Shown piece by piece: positions 8,936 to 17,993 of a stretch of 64,000 nt of DNA. The translations under genes were made by a program, and so were the position numbers. Every line of letters begins with the position of its first letter. The stretch's first letter is position 1. Where the stretch lies: assembly GCA_964352025.1 (NCBI GenBank), contig CAYGPZ010000006.1, forward strand, positions 74,265 through 138,264. Direction: 5' to 3'. The notes beneath the pieces are model-generated. The model saw only the letters and a program-made list of their open reading frames with translations, did no database searches and was not told the DNA's origin. The stretch comes from Hirschia sp964352025. GTDB taxonomy: Bacteria; Pseudomonadota; Alphaproteobacteria; Caulobacterales; Hyphomonadaceae.

Positions 8936-9685
8936 ATGAGTAAACCTAAAACCCTCATAGTAGGGAATTGGAAAATGAATGGCTTACGTAAGGATTTGGA
9001 TCAAATTCTTAACGTAGCCGAAGATATCAAAAACCAACCATTCGATGGGCAAGTCGTTATATGTCCACCAGCTACACTAGCCGCTTTAGCGATCGACGCT
9101 GTTGAAAATAATCCATTGCAAATCGGTGGACAAGATTGTCACGCTAATGAGGCGGGCGCATTCACTGGGGATATCAGTGCCGAGAAATGGCAAGACCTAG
9201 GTGCAAAATACGTTATTGTAGGACATTCTGAACGACGCGAATATTACAGAGAGTCCGACAAATCCGTAAATGCTAAAACAAAAGCAGTCATTCGCGCGGG
9301 ACTAATACCTATAGTATGTATTGGTGAAAGCCTAGAAGAGCGTAAAGCAAATAAAACTCTTGAAGTCCTCTCCGAGCAAATAGCTGCCTGTATTCCAGAC
9401 GAAGCTATAAATAATACTATCGCAATAGGGTATGAACCCATTTGGGCAATTGGTTCAGGCTTAACGCCGACTGTTGAAGAGATAGAGCAAGCTCACGCAC
9501 TCATACGCAAAGAGCTTGAGAAAAGAATCGGCGAAAAAGCGGCTATTACAGCAATCGTCTATGGCGGATCTATGAAACCATCGAATGCGAAAGAAATACT
9601 GAGCATTCAAAATGTAGACGGCGGCCTTATCGGCGGCGCAAGTCTAAAATCTTCAGATTTTTTACAAATCATACGATCCGCTTAA
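8936..9685 (+). CDS. tpiA: Triosephosphate isomerase
   Basis: Interconverts dihydroxyacetone phosphate and glyceraldehyde 3-phosphate in glycolysis and gluconeogenesis. The 249-residue TIM barrel has the catalytic Lys13 (VGNWKMNG), His97 (VGHSERRE) and Glu167 (AIGYEPIWAIGSG), plus YGGSMKPSN and GLIGGASL phosphate-binding loops near the C-terminus. I chose the ATG at 8936; a GTG at 8897 would add 13 residues not typical of the family. It is divergent from ppiD across about 180 bp and is followed by an intrinsic terminator at 9708-9750. Confidence 0.97.
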   Translation: MSKPKTLIVGNWKMNGLRKDLDQILNVAEDIKNQPFDGQVVICPPATLAALAIDAVENNPLQIGGQDCHANEAGAFTGDISAEKWQDLGAKYVIVGHSERREYYRESDKSVNAKTKAVIRAGLIPIVCIGESLEERKANKTLEVLSEQIAACIPDEAINNTIAIGYEPIWAIGSGLTPTVEEIEQAHALIRKELEKRIGEKAAITAIVYGGSMKPSNAKEILSIQNVDGGLIGGASLKSSDFLQIIRSA

Positions 9686-9707
9686 GGCCAGTATCTATAA
9701 AAAAATG

Positions 9708-9750
9708 AGGTGTGTGTATTGAAAATCAGTCGATCACACACCTTTTTTAT
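9708..9750 (+). terminator. Rho-independent terminator after tpiA
   Basis: AGGTGTGTG (9708-9716) pairs with CACACACCT (9735-9743) over 9 bp with an 18-base loop, followed by a run of T residues to 9748. It lies 23 bp after the tpiA stop codon. Confidence 0.85.
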
Positions 9751-9836
9751 AAGAATCGTCATGCTAGGGCTTGGCGTAACGCTCTGAAAATGCTTTTCAA
9801 GCTGTTTGGATTTATAGATTAGGTTCACCGACCATT

Positions 9837-10262
9837 ATGGAAAACGCTCTTCTGGCAGTTAGCTTGCTGTCCTGTATAGCTCTTATCGTTTCAGTTTTAC
9901 TTCAACGTTCCGAAGGCGGGGCGCTTGGAATGGGCGGCGGCGGTGGCGGCGGTTTAGTCTCCGGACGCGGTGCAGCTGATACTCTCGTACGTACAACCAT
10001 GGTACTGGCGGCAATCTTCTTTATTGCAAGCCTTGCTCTTACTAGAATCAATAATGAACGCACTAAAGACGGCTCTGAAGTTTCTCGTACTTTGGAAGAA
10101 ACCGGTGATTCGTTGTTAAACAGTGTTCTTGGAGAAGAAGCAGTAAGTGTTTCAGAGCCGGAAGAGCCAAAAGACCTTATATCCGAAGCATTATCTGATG
10201 AATCAGTCTCAGATGGCTCTCAAACTGACGAAAATTCCACTTCGTCTCCTGATAACCAATAG
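9837..10262 (+). CDS. secG: SecG, protein translocase subunit
   Basis: Small inner-membrane subunit of the SecYEG preprotein channel. The 141-residue product has two hydrophobic segments (about residues 4-22 and 51-69) joined by the family signature LLQRSEGGALGMGGGGGGG, a glycine-rich loop. The C-terminal 65 residues are acidic and rich in Ser and Glu, a low-complexity tail of variable length in alphaproteobacteria. It sits between tpiA and pyrG, a frequent alphaproteobacterial order. Start at the ATG is the only sensible choice. Confidence 0.95.
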   Translation: MENALLAVSLLSCIALIVSVLLQRSEGGALGMGGGGGGGLVSGRGAADTLVRTTMVLAAIFFIASLALTRINNERTKDGSEVSRTLEETGDSLLNSVLGEEAVSVSEPEEPKDLISEALSDESVSDGSQTDENSTSSPDNQ

Positions 10263-10271
10263 TCAAACCTT

Positions 10272-10296
10272 GACGCGCGCCATGATTCGGCGCGTC
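10272..10296 (+). repeat. GC-rich hairpin between secG and pyrG
   Basis: GACGCGC (10272-10278) and GCGCGTC (10290-10296) form a 7-bp GC-rich stem with an 11-base loop in the 48-bp secG-pyrG gap. No T-run follows, so it is more likely a processing or stability hairpin, or a weak pause site, than a terminator. Confidence 0.45.
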
Positions 10297-10310
10297 TATA
10301 GTTCCCCGTC

Positions 10311-11945
10311 ATGACAAGATATATTTTTATAACCGGCGGTGTTGTTTCTTCTTTAGGGAAGGGCATCGCCTCCGCCGCTTTGGGCGCTTTATTGCAGGCT
10401 CGAGGCTACAAAGTTCGTTTGCGAAAATTAGATCCATATCTAAACGTCGATCCAGGCACAATGTCACCTTATCAACATGGTGAAGTATTTGTTACTGACG
10501 ACGGCGCTGAGACTGATCTTGACCTTGGGCACTATGAACGCTTTACCGGCGTATCGGCCAAGCAATCAGACAACATTACAACAGGACGAATTTATCAAAA
10601 CATTATTGATAAAGAACGCCGTGGTGATTATCTCGGCGCTACAGTTCAAGTTATTCCTCACGTAACAAATGCGATTAAAGATTTTGTTCTGTCCGATGCA
10701 GGCGATGTCGACTTTGTGCTTTGTGAGATTGGTGGCACAGTAGGCGACATTGAGGGTTTACCCTTCTTCGAAGCAATTAGGCAGCTCAATCAAGAACTAG
10801 AACCTCTTCAAGCAGTGTTTGTTCACTTAACGCTTTTACCATACATTTCGACCGCTGGTGAAATGAAAACCAAGCCTACTCAACACTCTGTAAAAGAGCT
10901 TCGCTCAATTGGTATTCAGCCAAATATTCTTCTTTGTCGTTCCGAAAGACCTATTCCTGAAGGGGAAAGAAGGAAAATCGGCCTATTCTGTAACGTAAAA
11001 CAAGATAGTGTTATCGAAGCCCTAGATTCTGAACACATTTATGAAGTTCCGCTGGATTACCACCGTCGGGGACTTGATAGAGAAGTCCTCAAACACTTTG
11101 GAATAAACAACGCGCCGGACCCAGACCTTTCTCGTTGGACGAATATTTCAGATTCGCTAAGAACCCCCGACGGTTCAGTTACCGTAGCAATCGTAGGAAA
11201 ATACGTCTCTTTACCTGACGCATATAAGTCTCTTATCGAAGCGCTACATCACGGCGGGCTAGCAAATGAAGTCCGAGTAAAAGTCAAATGGATCCCGTCT
11301 GAAAAATTTGACGATGCAGACACTGATATTGAATCAGAGCTATCAGGTTGCCACGCAATACTGCTACCAGGTGGATTTGGTGAACGCGGCGCGACCGGAA
11401 AAATCAGAACCGCTCAATATGCCAGAGAGAGAAGAATTCCCTGCTTTGGTATATGTTATGGAATGCAAATGGCTGTTGTTGAAGCCGCTCGCAACATGGC
11501 TGATTTAAAAGGGGCGGGGACAACAGAATTTGGGAACCCAACCGAGAAAGTTGTTGGACTCATGGAAGAGTGGACCCGTGGTAACGAAAAAGAAGTTCGC
11601 ACCGAGACAACAGATCTTGGTGGAACCTTGCGCCTAGGCTCATATCCAGCCGTATTGGAAAAAGGTTCCAAGGTTGCCGAAATTTACGGTACAGAAAGAA
11701 TCGAAGAGCGTCACAGACATAGATATGAAGTGAATGCGGAATACAAAGAACAGCTAGAATCAGCTGGATTATTATTTTCAGGACTTTCACCAGATGGAAA
11801 GCTGCCGGAGATAGTCGAAATATCGGATCACCCTTGGTATATAGGTGTTCAATATCATCCAGAGCTTAAATCACGTCCATTTGAGCCACATCCACTGTTT
11901 AAGTCGTTTATCGAGGCTGCAAAAGTTCAAAGTAGGCTCGTTTAA
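10311..11945 (+). CDS. pyrG: CTP synthase
   Basis: Makes CTP from UTP, ATP and glutamine. The 544-residue product starts MTRYIFITGGVVSSLGKGI (P-loop of the synthetase domain), with KLDPYLNVDPGTMSPYQHGEV and CEIGGTVGDIEG. The C-terminal class I amidotransferase domain starts near residue 290, with the nucleophile Cys382 in CFGICYGMQ and the His-Glu pair in GVQYHPELKSRP. Length is normal. It follows secG closely and is followed by two hairpins before rpmF. Confidence 0.98.
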   Translation: MTRYIFITGGVVSSLGKGIASAALGALLQARGYKVRLRKLDPYLNVDPGTMSPYQHGEVFVTDDGAETDLDLGHYERFTGVSAKQSDNITTGRIYQNIIDKERRGDYLGATVQVIPHVTNAIKDFVLSDAGDVDFVLCEIGGTVGDIEGLPFFEAIRQLNQELEPLQAVFVHLTLLPYISTAGEMKTKPTQHSVKELRSIGIQPNILLCRSERPIPEGERRKIGLFCNVKQDSVIEALDSEHIYEVPLDYHRRGLDREVLKHFGINNAPDPDLSRWTNISDSLRTPDGSVTVAIVGKYVSLPDAYKSLIEALHHGGLANEVRVKVKWIPSEKFDDADTDIESELSGCHAILLPGGFGERGATGKIRTAQYARERRIPCFGICYGMQMAVVEAARNMADLKGAGTTEFGNPTEKVVGLMEEWTRGNEKEVRTETTDLGGTLRLGSYPAVLEKGSKVAEIYGTERIEERHRHRYEVNAEYKEQLESAGLLFSGLSPDGKLPEIVEISDHPWYIGVQYHPELKSRPFEPHPLFKSFIEAAKVQSRLV

Positions 11946-11955
11946 CTCCAAACAA

Positions 11956-11992
11956 GGGCTTGCAATACGCTGCTTATCGGCGTATCAAGCCC
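11956..11992 (+). repeat. Large hairpin downstream of pyrG
   Basis: GGGCTTG (11956-11962) pairs with CAAGCCC (11986-11992), and inside it ATACGC (11965-11970) pairs with GCGTAT (11980-11985), with a two-base bulge. The stem is strong but has no T-run. It is the first of two consecutive hairpins in the pyrG-rpmF gap. Confidence 0.7.
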
Positions 11993-12001
11993 GCTGATTT
12001 G

Positions 12002-12032
12002 GGTGGCCCTGTGCCACCTTTTCCTTTTTTTT
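12002..12032 (+). terminator. Intrinsic terminator or attenuator immediately before rpmF
   Basis: GGTGGC (12002-12007) and GCCACC (12013-12018) form a 6-bp stem with a 5-base loop, followed by TTTT, CC and eight T residues (12019-12032). The T-run touches the GAGG ribosome binding site of rpmF (12033-12036). It either terminates pyrG mRNA or acts as an attenuator in the rpmF leader. Confidence 0.75.
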
Positions 12033-12045
12033 GAGGCTAGAGATT

Positions 12046-12228
12046 ATGGCTGTTCCTAAGCGGAAAACAACGCCTTCTAAACGCGGTATGCGCCGTTCAC
12101 ACGACCGTTTAGATGGTGCAACTTACATTGAAGATAAAGATTCTGGCGAACTACGTCGTCCACACCACATTGACCTGAAATCAGGCATGTACCGTGGTAA
12201 GCAAGTATTAGAGCCTAAAGAAGACTAA
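12046..12228 (+). CDS. rpmF: 50S ribosomal protein L32
   Basis: Small protein of the large ribosomal subunit. The 60-residue product begins MAVPKRKTTPSKRGMRRSHD, the canonical L32 start, and ends with RGKQVLEPKED. Cysteines of the zinc-ribbon form are absent, as in other proteobacterial L32 proteins. I chose the ATG at 12046, nine bases after a GAGG ribosome binding site; an in-frame upstream start adds MRLEI and would read through the T-run. It stands alone between pyrG and eno, away from the plsX-rpmF arrangement of many gammaproteobacteria. Confidence 0.95.
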   Translation: MAVPKRKTTPSKRGMRRSHDRLDGATYIEDKDSGELRRPHHIDLKSGMYRGKQVLEPKED

Positions 12229-12322
12229 CGCCGTTTTAAGGGGCCGCTTTTCAGCGCTCCGGCAGCGCCGATAGAAAGTAGGCGGTCCCAAGCTTTTCTC
12301 ATTTGAGTCGAGAGGGACTGCT

Positions 12323-13600
<1,278 letters not shown>

Positions 13601-13623
13601 GATTTTCATAAGTAGATAAATGG

Positions 13624-13657
13624 AACGCTCGAAATAGTCATATTTCGAGCGTTTTTT
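13624..13657 (+). terminator. Rho-independent terminator after eno
   Basis: AACGCTCGAAATA (13624-13636) pairs perfectly with TATTTCGAGCGTT (13641-13653), a 13-bp stem with a 4-base loop, followed by TTTTTT. It is the strongest intrinsic terminator in the window. Confidence 0.95.
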
Positions 13658-13747
13658 ATTTTGCGCCGCAGCAAAAATCAATAAACGGCTTTTTAAACTT
13701 AGCGGCATACAGTTAAGGTTAAATATAGTCGAAAGGCAGAACTATAT

Positions 13748-14032
13748 ATGCGTTCATTAATGGCTTCTCTACTGCTTAGTCTAGTGCTCTGTTATTTTGC
13801 ATATAATGCGCTGACAGGGGATCAAGGCCTAGCAAAATGGACAGCTCTTCAAAAGAAAGAGAAGGAGCTGGCCCTTGTTCTAAAAGGTATTCAATCAGAG
13901 AAAGCCGAAATTTCCTCGAGAATTCAGCGACTAAGTTCCGAAACTCTTGATATGGATTATGTTGAAGAGCTTGCCCGAAAAAAACTAGCTTACGTACGAG
14001 AAGATGAAGTTATATTGAATGTAACTGAATAG
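13748..14032 (+). CDS. ftsB: FtsB/DivIC-family septum formation initiator
   Basis: Small bitopic division protein that, with FtsL and FtsQ, helps activate septal peptidoglycan synthesis. The 94-residue product has a short cytoplasmic start, one transmembrane helix (LMASLLLSLVLCYFAYNAL, residues 4-22), a coiled coil of charged residues (about 33-65) and the conserved tail DYVEELARKKLAYVREDEVIL. Position between eno and the pdh genes is the usual alphaproteobacterial location. Confidence 0.9.
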   Translation: MRSLMASLLLSLVLCYFAYNALTGDQGLAKWTALQKKEKELALVLKGIQSEKAEISSRIQRLSSETLDMDYVEELARKKLAYVREDEVILNVTE

Positions 14033-14077
14033 TCTCAAGTATTACCGAATATACGCTTGGTGGTAACGTGCAAACTC

Positions 14078-14094
14078 ATGTTGCCCCGCAACAT
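14078..14094. promoter_or_regulatory. Palindrome upstream of pdhA
   Basis: ATGTTGC and GCAACAT form a perfect 7-bp inverted repeat with a 3-base centre, 66 bp upstream of the pdhA reading frame in the 127-bp ftsB-pdhA gap. No T-run follows on the + strand. It is a candidate operator for the pdh operon; no specific regulator is recognised. Confidence 0.45.
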
Positions 14095-14159
14095 CAAAAA
14101 TGCATAGCAGCTCTGACTGGACGTAGACCTCGCCCACTCAGTAGTCTGAACAAAATGTC

Positions 14160-15191
14160 ATGGAGGTTCGCTTGGTCGCCGCTAACGCTACATCACCCAA
14201 AAAAGGGAAATCGAGCTCGAAGTCTGCTCCCTCAAACGAGGAATTGCTAAAGTACTATCGAGACATGTTGTTGATCCGTCGCTTTGAAGAGAAAGCTGGT
14301 CAACTTTATGGAATGGGCCTTATTGCAGGGTTTTGTCACTTATACATCGGTCAAGAAGCTGTTGTTGTTGGTGTGCAAAGCGTCCTGAAACAAGGTGACC
14401 AGGTTATCACGGGTTATCGTGACCACGGACACATGCTTGCGTGTGACATGGAAGCAGACGGAGTAATGGCAGAGCTTACCGGTAGAGAAGGTGGTTATTC
14501 TCGCGGTAAGGGTGGCTCCATGCACATGTTCTCGAAAGAGAAACACTTCTATGGTGGACACGGTATTGTTGGGGCTCAGGTTTCTCTTGGTACCGGATTA
14601 GCCTTCGCAAACCAGTATAAGAAAAACGACAATGTATCGGTGTCATATTTTGGAGATGGTGCAGCGAACCAAGGCCAAGTTTATGAGTCATTCAACATGG
14701 CTTCTCTTTGGAAACTTCCGGCACTGTATGTGATTGAAAACAATCAGTACGCTATGGGTACTGCAGTTTCTCGTGCTTCTGCAGAACAAGAATTATATAA
14801 ACGCGGGATCTCTTTTGATATTCCAGGTGAAGCTGTAGACGGTATGGACGTACTGAAAGTACGTGAAGCAGCGGCGAAGGCTGTCGCTCATATCCGCTCA
14901 GGCAAAGGTCCTTACATTCTTGAAATGAAGACTTACCGCTACCGTGGTCACTCAATGTCGGACCCAGCTAAATACCGCAAACGGGAAGAGGTCGATGATA
15001 TTCGCTCTCACCACGACCCGATTGAAGGGCTTAAAAAGCACTTGGTCGACAGTAAAGTTGCGACTGAAGACGATCTAAAATCTATCGATAAAGAAGTCCG
15101 CGTAATCGTAAATAAAAGTGCTGAATTTGCACAAACAAGCCCTGAGCCAGATCCTTCAGAGCTTTGGACAGATGTATTGCGGGAGGTGTAA
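14160..15191 (+). CDS. pdhA: Pyruvate dehydrogenase E1 component, alpha subunit
   Basis: Thiamine-diphosphate subunit that decarboxylates pyruvate together with PdhB. The product has MLLIRRFEEKAGQLYGMGLI and FCHLYIGQEAV, the ThDP motif GDGAANQGQVYESFNMA, ENNQYAMGT, and the phosphorylation-loop equivalent YRYRGHSMSDPAKYR. The start is uncertain. The ATG at 14160 itself overlaps the GGAGG at 14162-14166, so a TTG at 14172 (339 residues instead of 343) may be the real initiator. First gene of pdhA-pdhB-pdhC-lpd; pdhB follows after 5 bp. Confidence 0.96.
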   Translation: MEVRLVAANATSPKKGKSSSKSAPSNEELLKYYRDMLLIRRFEEKAGQLYGMGLIAGFCHLYIGQEAVVVGVQSVLKQGDQVITGYRDHGHMLACDMEADGVMAELTGREGGYSRGKGGSMHMFSKEKHFYGGHGIVGAQVSLGTGLAFANQYKKNDNVSVSYFGDGAANQGQVYESFNMASLWKLPALYVIENNQYAMGTAVSRASAEQELYKRGISFDIPGEAVDGMDVLKVREAAAKAVAHIRSGKGPYILEMKTYRYRGHSMSDPAKYRKREEVDDIRSHHDPIEGLKKHLVDSKVATEDDLKSIDKEVRVIVNKSAEFAQTSPEPDPSELWTDVLREV

Positions 15192-15196
15192 GTCAC

Positions 15197-16570
15197 ATGT
15201 CAGTAGAAATTCTTATGCCAGCTCTGTCTCCTACGATGGAAGAGGGCACACTCTCAAAATGGCTCAAGTCTGAGGGCGACAAAGTCGCTCCTGGTGACAT
15301 TCTTGCCGAGATAGAAACAGACAAAGCGACTATGGAAGTTGAAGCAGTCGATGAGGGCACAATTGCCAAAATCCTCGTTGCTGAGGGTTCAGAGGGCGTA
15401 AAAGTCAACGCTGTTATAGCAATGTTGGCTGAAGATGGCGAAAGCTTGGATGACGTTGCTTCCGCTGGTCCATCTGCGACTCCTATTGCTGTTGAGGCAA
15501 CCGCTGAACCTGCAGAAGTCAATGTCGGGCACAACATGCCACCAGCTGACGATGTTTTGTCCGACCCTGATATTCCAGAAGGTACAGATTTTACAACGAC
15601 CACTGTTCGTGACGCTCTTCGTGATGCTATGGCAGAAGAAATGCGCCGTGATAAAGACGTGTTTGTAATGGGTGAAGAAGTTGCTCAGTATCAAGGTGCA
15701 TACAAAGTAACGCGTGAGCTTCTGCAAGAGTTTGGTGACCGCCGCGTCGTTGACACTCCGATTACAGAACACGGCTTTGCAGGACTTGGTGTAGGTGCAG
15801 CCTATGCTGACCTTAAGCCAATCGTTGAATTCATGACATTCAACTTCGCCATGCAGGCGATTGACCACATCATCAACTCTGCAGCTAAGACATTGTACAT
15901 GTCTGGTGGCCAGATGGGTTGTTCAATCGTGTTTCGTGGTCCAAACGGTGCAGCATCGCGTGTTGGTGCTCAGCACTCGCACGACTACGCAACTTGGTAT
16001 GGTAACGTACCGGGCTTGAAGGTTATCGCGCCTTACGACGCTGCGGATGCCAAAGGCTTGCTTAAAGCTGCTATTCGTGACCCGAACCCAGTCGTCTTCC
16101 TCGAGCACGAGTTGCTTTATGGAGAGAGCTTTGAGGTTCCGGATCTAGATGATTTTGTTCTTCCGATCGGTAAAGCGAAGGTTCGCCGTGAAGGAACAGA
16201 TGTAACTCTTGTTGCTCTGTCTCGTATGGTTAGATACGCCTTGGAAGCTGCTGAAATTCTTGCTCAAGACGGTATTAGTGCTGAGGTTATCGACCTTCGT
16301 ACTGTTCGCCCACTTGATAGAGCAACAGTTATTGAAAGCGTAAAGAAGACAAATCGCGTTGTCGCTTGTGAAGAAGGTTGGGGTACTTACGGTATAGGTG
16401 CCGAAATTTCAGCACTATGTGTAGATGAAGCATTTGACTATCTAGATGCACCGCCAGCACGCGTTCACCAGAAAGATGTTCCATTGCCTTACGCGGGTAA
16501 TTTGGAAGCGCTTTCCTTGCCTAACACGAATGACATCGTGGAAGCAGCTAAGAAGGTTTGCTATCTCTAA
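15197..16570 (+). CDS. pdhB: Pyruvate dehydrogenase E1 component, beta subunit, with N-terminal lipoyl domain
   Basis: Partner of PdhA in the E1 component. The 457-residue product carries an N-terminal lipoyl domain (about residues 1-80, lipoyl Lys43 in EIETDKATMEVEAV), an acidic-alanine linker, then the transketolase-like domain from about residue 135 (REALRDAMAEEMRRD, GEEVAQYQGAYK, EFMTFNFAMQAIDHIINSAAK) and the C-terminal domain ending near VPLPYAGNLE. The lipoylated E1 beta is typical of alphaproteobacteria. The ATG at 15197 is chosen because it starts the lipoyl domain as in PdhC and is preceded by GGGAGGTG overlapping the pdhA stop. Confidence 0.96.
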   Translation: MSVEILMPALSPTMEEGTLSKWLKSEGDKVAPGDILAEIETDKATMEVEAVDEGTIAKILVAEGSEGVKVNAVIAMLAEDGESLDDVASAGPSATPIAVEATAEPAEVNVGHNMPPADDVLSDPDIPEGTDFTTTTVRDALRDAMAEEMRRDKDVFVMGEEVAQYQGAYKVTRELLQEFGDRRVVDTPITEHGFAGLGVGAAYADLKPIVEFMTFNFAMQAIDHIINSAAKTLYMSGGQMGCSIVFRGPNGAASRVGAQHSHDYATWYGNVPGLKVIAPYDAADAKGLLKAAIRDPNPVVFLEHELLYGESFEVPDLDDFVLPIGKAKVRREGTDVTLVALSRMVRYALEAAEILAQDGISAEVIDLRTVRPLDRATVIESVKKTNRVVACEEGWGTYGIGAEISALCVDEAFDYLDAPPARVHQKDVPLPYAGNLEALSLPNTNDIVEAAKKVCYL

Positions 16571-16657
16571 ATTAACCTAGTGATAGCATGATTATAAAAC
16601 TGATAAGGTGAGCGCGGCAGATTGCCAGCGCCGCCGGACCGTAAGGGAACTGCTTAG

Positions 16658-17950
16658 ATGCCTATTAACATCACTATGCCAGCTCTGTCGCCAACGATGG
16701 AAGAAGGCACACTTGCAAAATGGCTTGTTAAGCCAGGAGATGCTGTGGGGCCTGGCGATGTAATCGCTGAGATCGAAACAGACAAAGCCACTATGGAAGT
16801 AGAAGCTGTTGATGAAGGTCGAATAGCTCTAATTCTTGTTGAAGCTGGCGCTGAAGGCGTAAAGGTCAACTCTGTAATTGCTGTATTGGCAGAAGAGGGT
16901 GAAGACTTATCCTCTATCAAAGGTCCAACCGCTCAAGCGATTGCACCAAAATCTGCGCCTGAAACAAAGGCTGATGTAGCTACTCCAGCTCCTGTTCTAG
17001 CAGCAGCACCTGCACCGACAGCGAAGAAACAAGCACCTGCTTCTTCAGGCGGACGGATTTATGCTTCTCCTTTAGCTAAGCGAATAGCTGCGGATAAGGG
17101 CATAGACCTTTCTACTATTTCTGGCTCCGGACCACGTGGACGTATTGTCCGCGCTGATGTTGAAAATGCTAAACCTGGGGCGGCAAAAGCTACGGCAAGC
17201 GCTGTTTCACCAGATGGTCTTATTTTGCCGCAGGTTCTTGATGACAGAGTTTACGCTCCAGATTCATATGAACTCAAACCACTAGACGGAATGGCTAAGG
17301 TTGTTGCTAAGCGTCTAACAGAAAGCTTTATGCAAATCCCACACTTCCCATTGAATGTGGACATTCGCTTAGACAAGCTTCTTGCCGCTCGTAAAGCAAT
17401 CAATGAGGCAGCTCCAGAAGGCGTCAAGATTTCAGTGAATGACTTCTTGATTAAAGCATCTGCTTTAGCGCTGATGGATGAGCCTGACTGTAACGCGAGT
17501 TACACTGACAATGGTTTTGCTTACCACAAAGCCGCACACGTTTCTGTGGCAGTGGCTATTGATGGCGGCCTTATCACTCCAGTGATCAAAGACGCGCAAT
17601 CAAAAGGCTTGGCTCAAATTTCTGCGGAAATGAAAGACCTTGCTAAACGCGCTCGTGAACGCAAGCTTGCTCCACAAGAATACATGGGCGGAACTTTCTC
17701 AATCTCCAACCTTGGTATGTTTGGCGTTAAGTCCTTTGCTTCCATCATAAACCCACCAGAAGGCATGATCATGTCAGTCGGTGCTGGTGAGAAAAGACCA
17801 GTCATCGGTGCTGACGGACAGCTAGCTGCTGCAACTGTGATGACCGTAACGTTGACTTGTGATCACCGCGTTGTTGGCGGAGCAGAAGGAGCTAAATGGC
17901 TTCAAGCATTCAAACGTTATGTCGAGGGACCGGAGTCCATGTTGCTCTAG
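16658..17950 (+). CDS. pdhC: Pyruvate dehydrogenase E2, dihydrolipoamide acetyltransferase
   Basis: Transfers the acetyl group from lipoamide to CoA and forms the core of the complex. The 430-residue product has one lipoyl domain (1-80, Lys43 in EIETDKATMEVEAV), an Ala-Pro-rich linker, a peripheral subunit-binding domain (IYASPLAKRIAADKGIDL to GRIVRADVE, about 129-165) and the catalytic domain (about 200-430) ending with the active-site motif TLTCDHRVVGGAEGAKWL. Its lipoyl domain is nearly the same as that of PdhB, suggesting an in-operon duplication. It follows pdhB after 87 bp. Confidence 0.97.
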   Translation: MPINITMPALSPTMEEGTLAKWLVKPGDAVGPGDVIAEIETDKATMEVEAVDEGRIALILVEAGAEGVKVNSVIAVLAEEGEDLSSIKGPTAQAIAPKSAPETKADVATPAPVLAAAPAPTAKKQAPASSGGRIYASPLAKRIAADKGIDLSTISGSGPRGRIVRADVENAKPGAAKATASAVSPDGLILPQVLDDRVYAPDSYELKPLDGMAKVVAKRLTESFMQIPHFPLNVDIRLDKLLAARKAINEAAPEGVKISVNDFLIKASALALMDEPDCNASYTDNGFAYHKAAHVSVAVAIDGGLITPVIKDAQSKGLAQISAEMKDLAKRARERKLAPQEYMGGTFSISNLGMFGVKSFASIINPPEGMIMSVGAGEKRPVIGADGQLAAATVMTVTLTCDHRVVGGAEGAKWLQAFKRYVEGPESMLL

Positions 17951-17993
17951 AGCAATTTGGATAGGTAACTAAAAAACATAAAGGAGCGAGCCC

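Noticed and set aside
16600..16640. GC-rich dyad between pdhB and pdhC as a terminator
   Set aside because: GCGCGGC and GCC-A-GCGC can pair with a bulge, but no T-run follows and the neighbouring pdh genes are expected to be cotranscribed.
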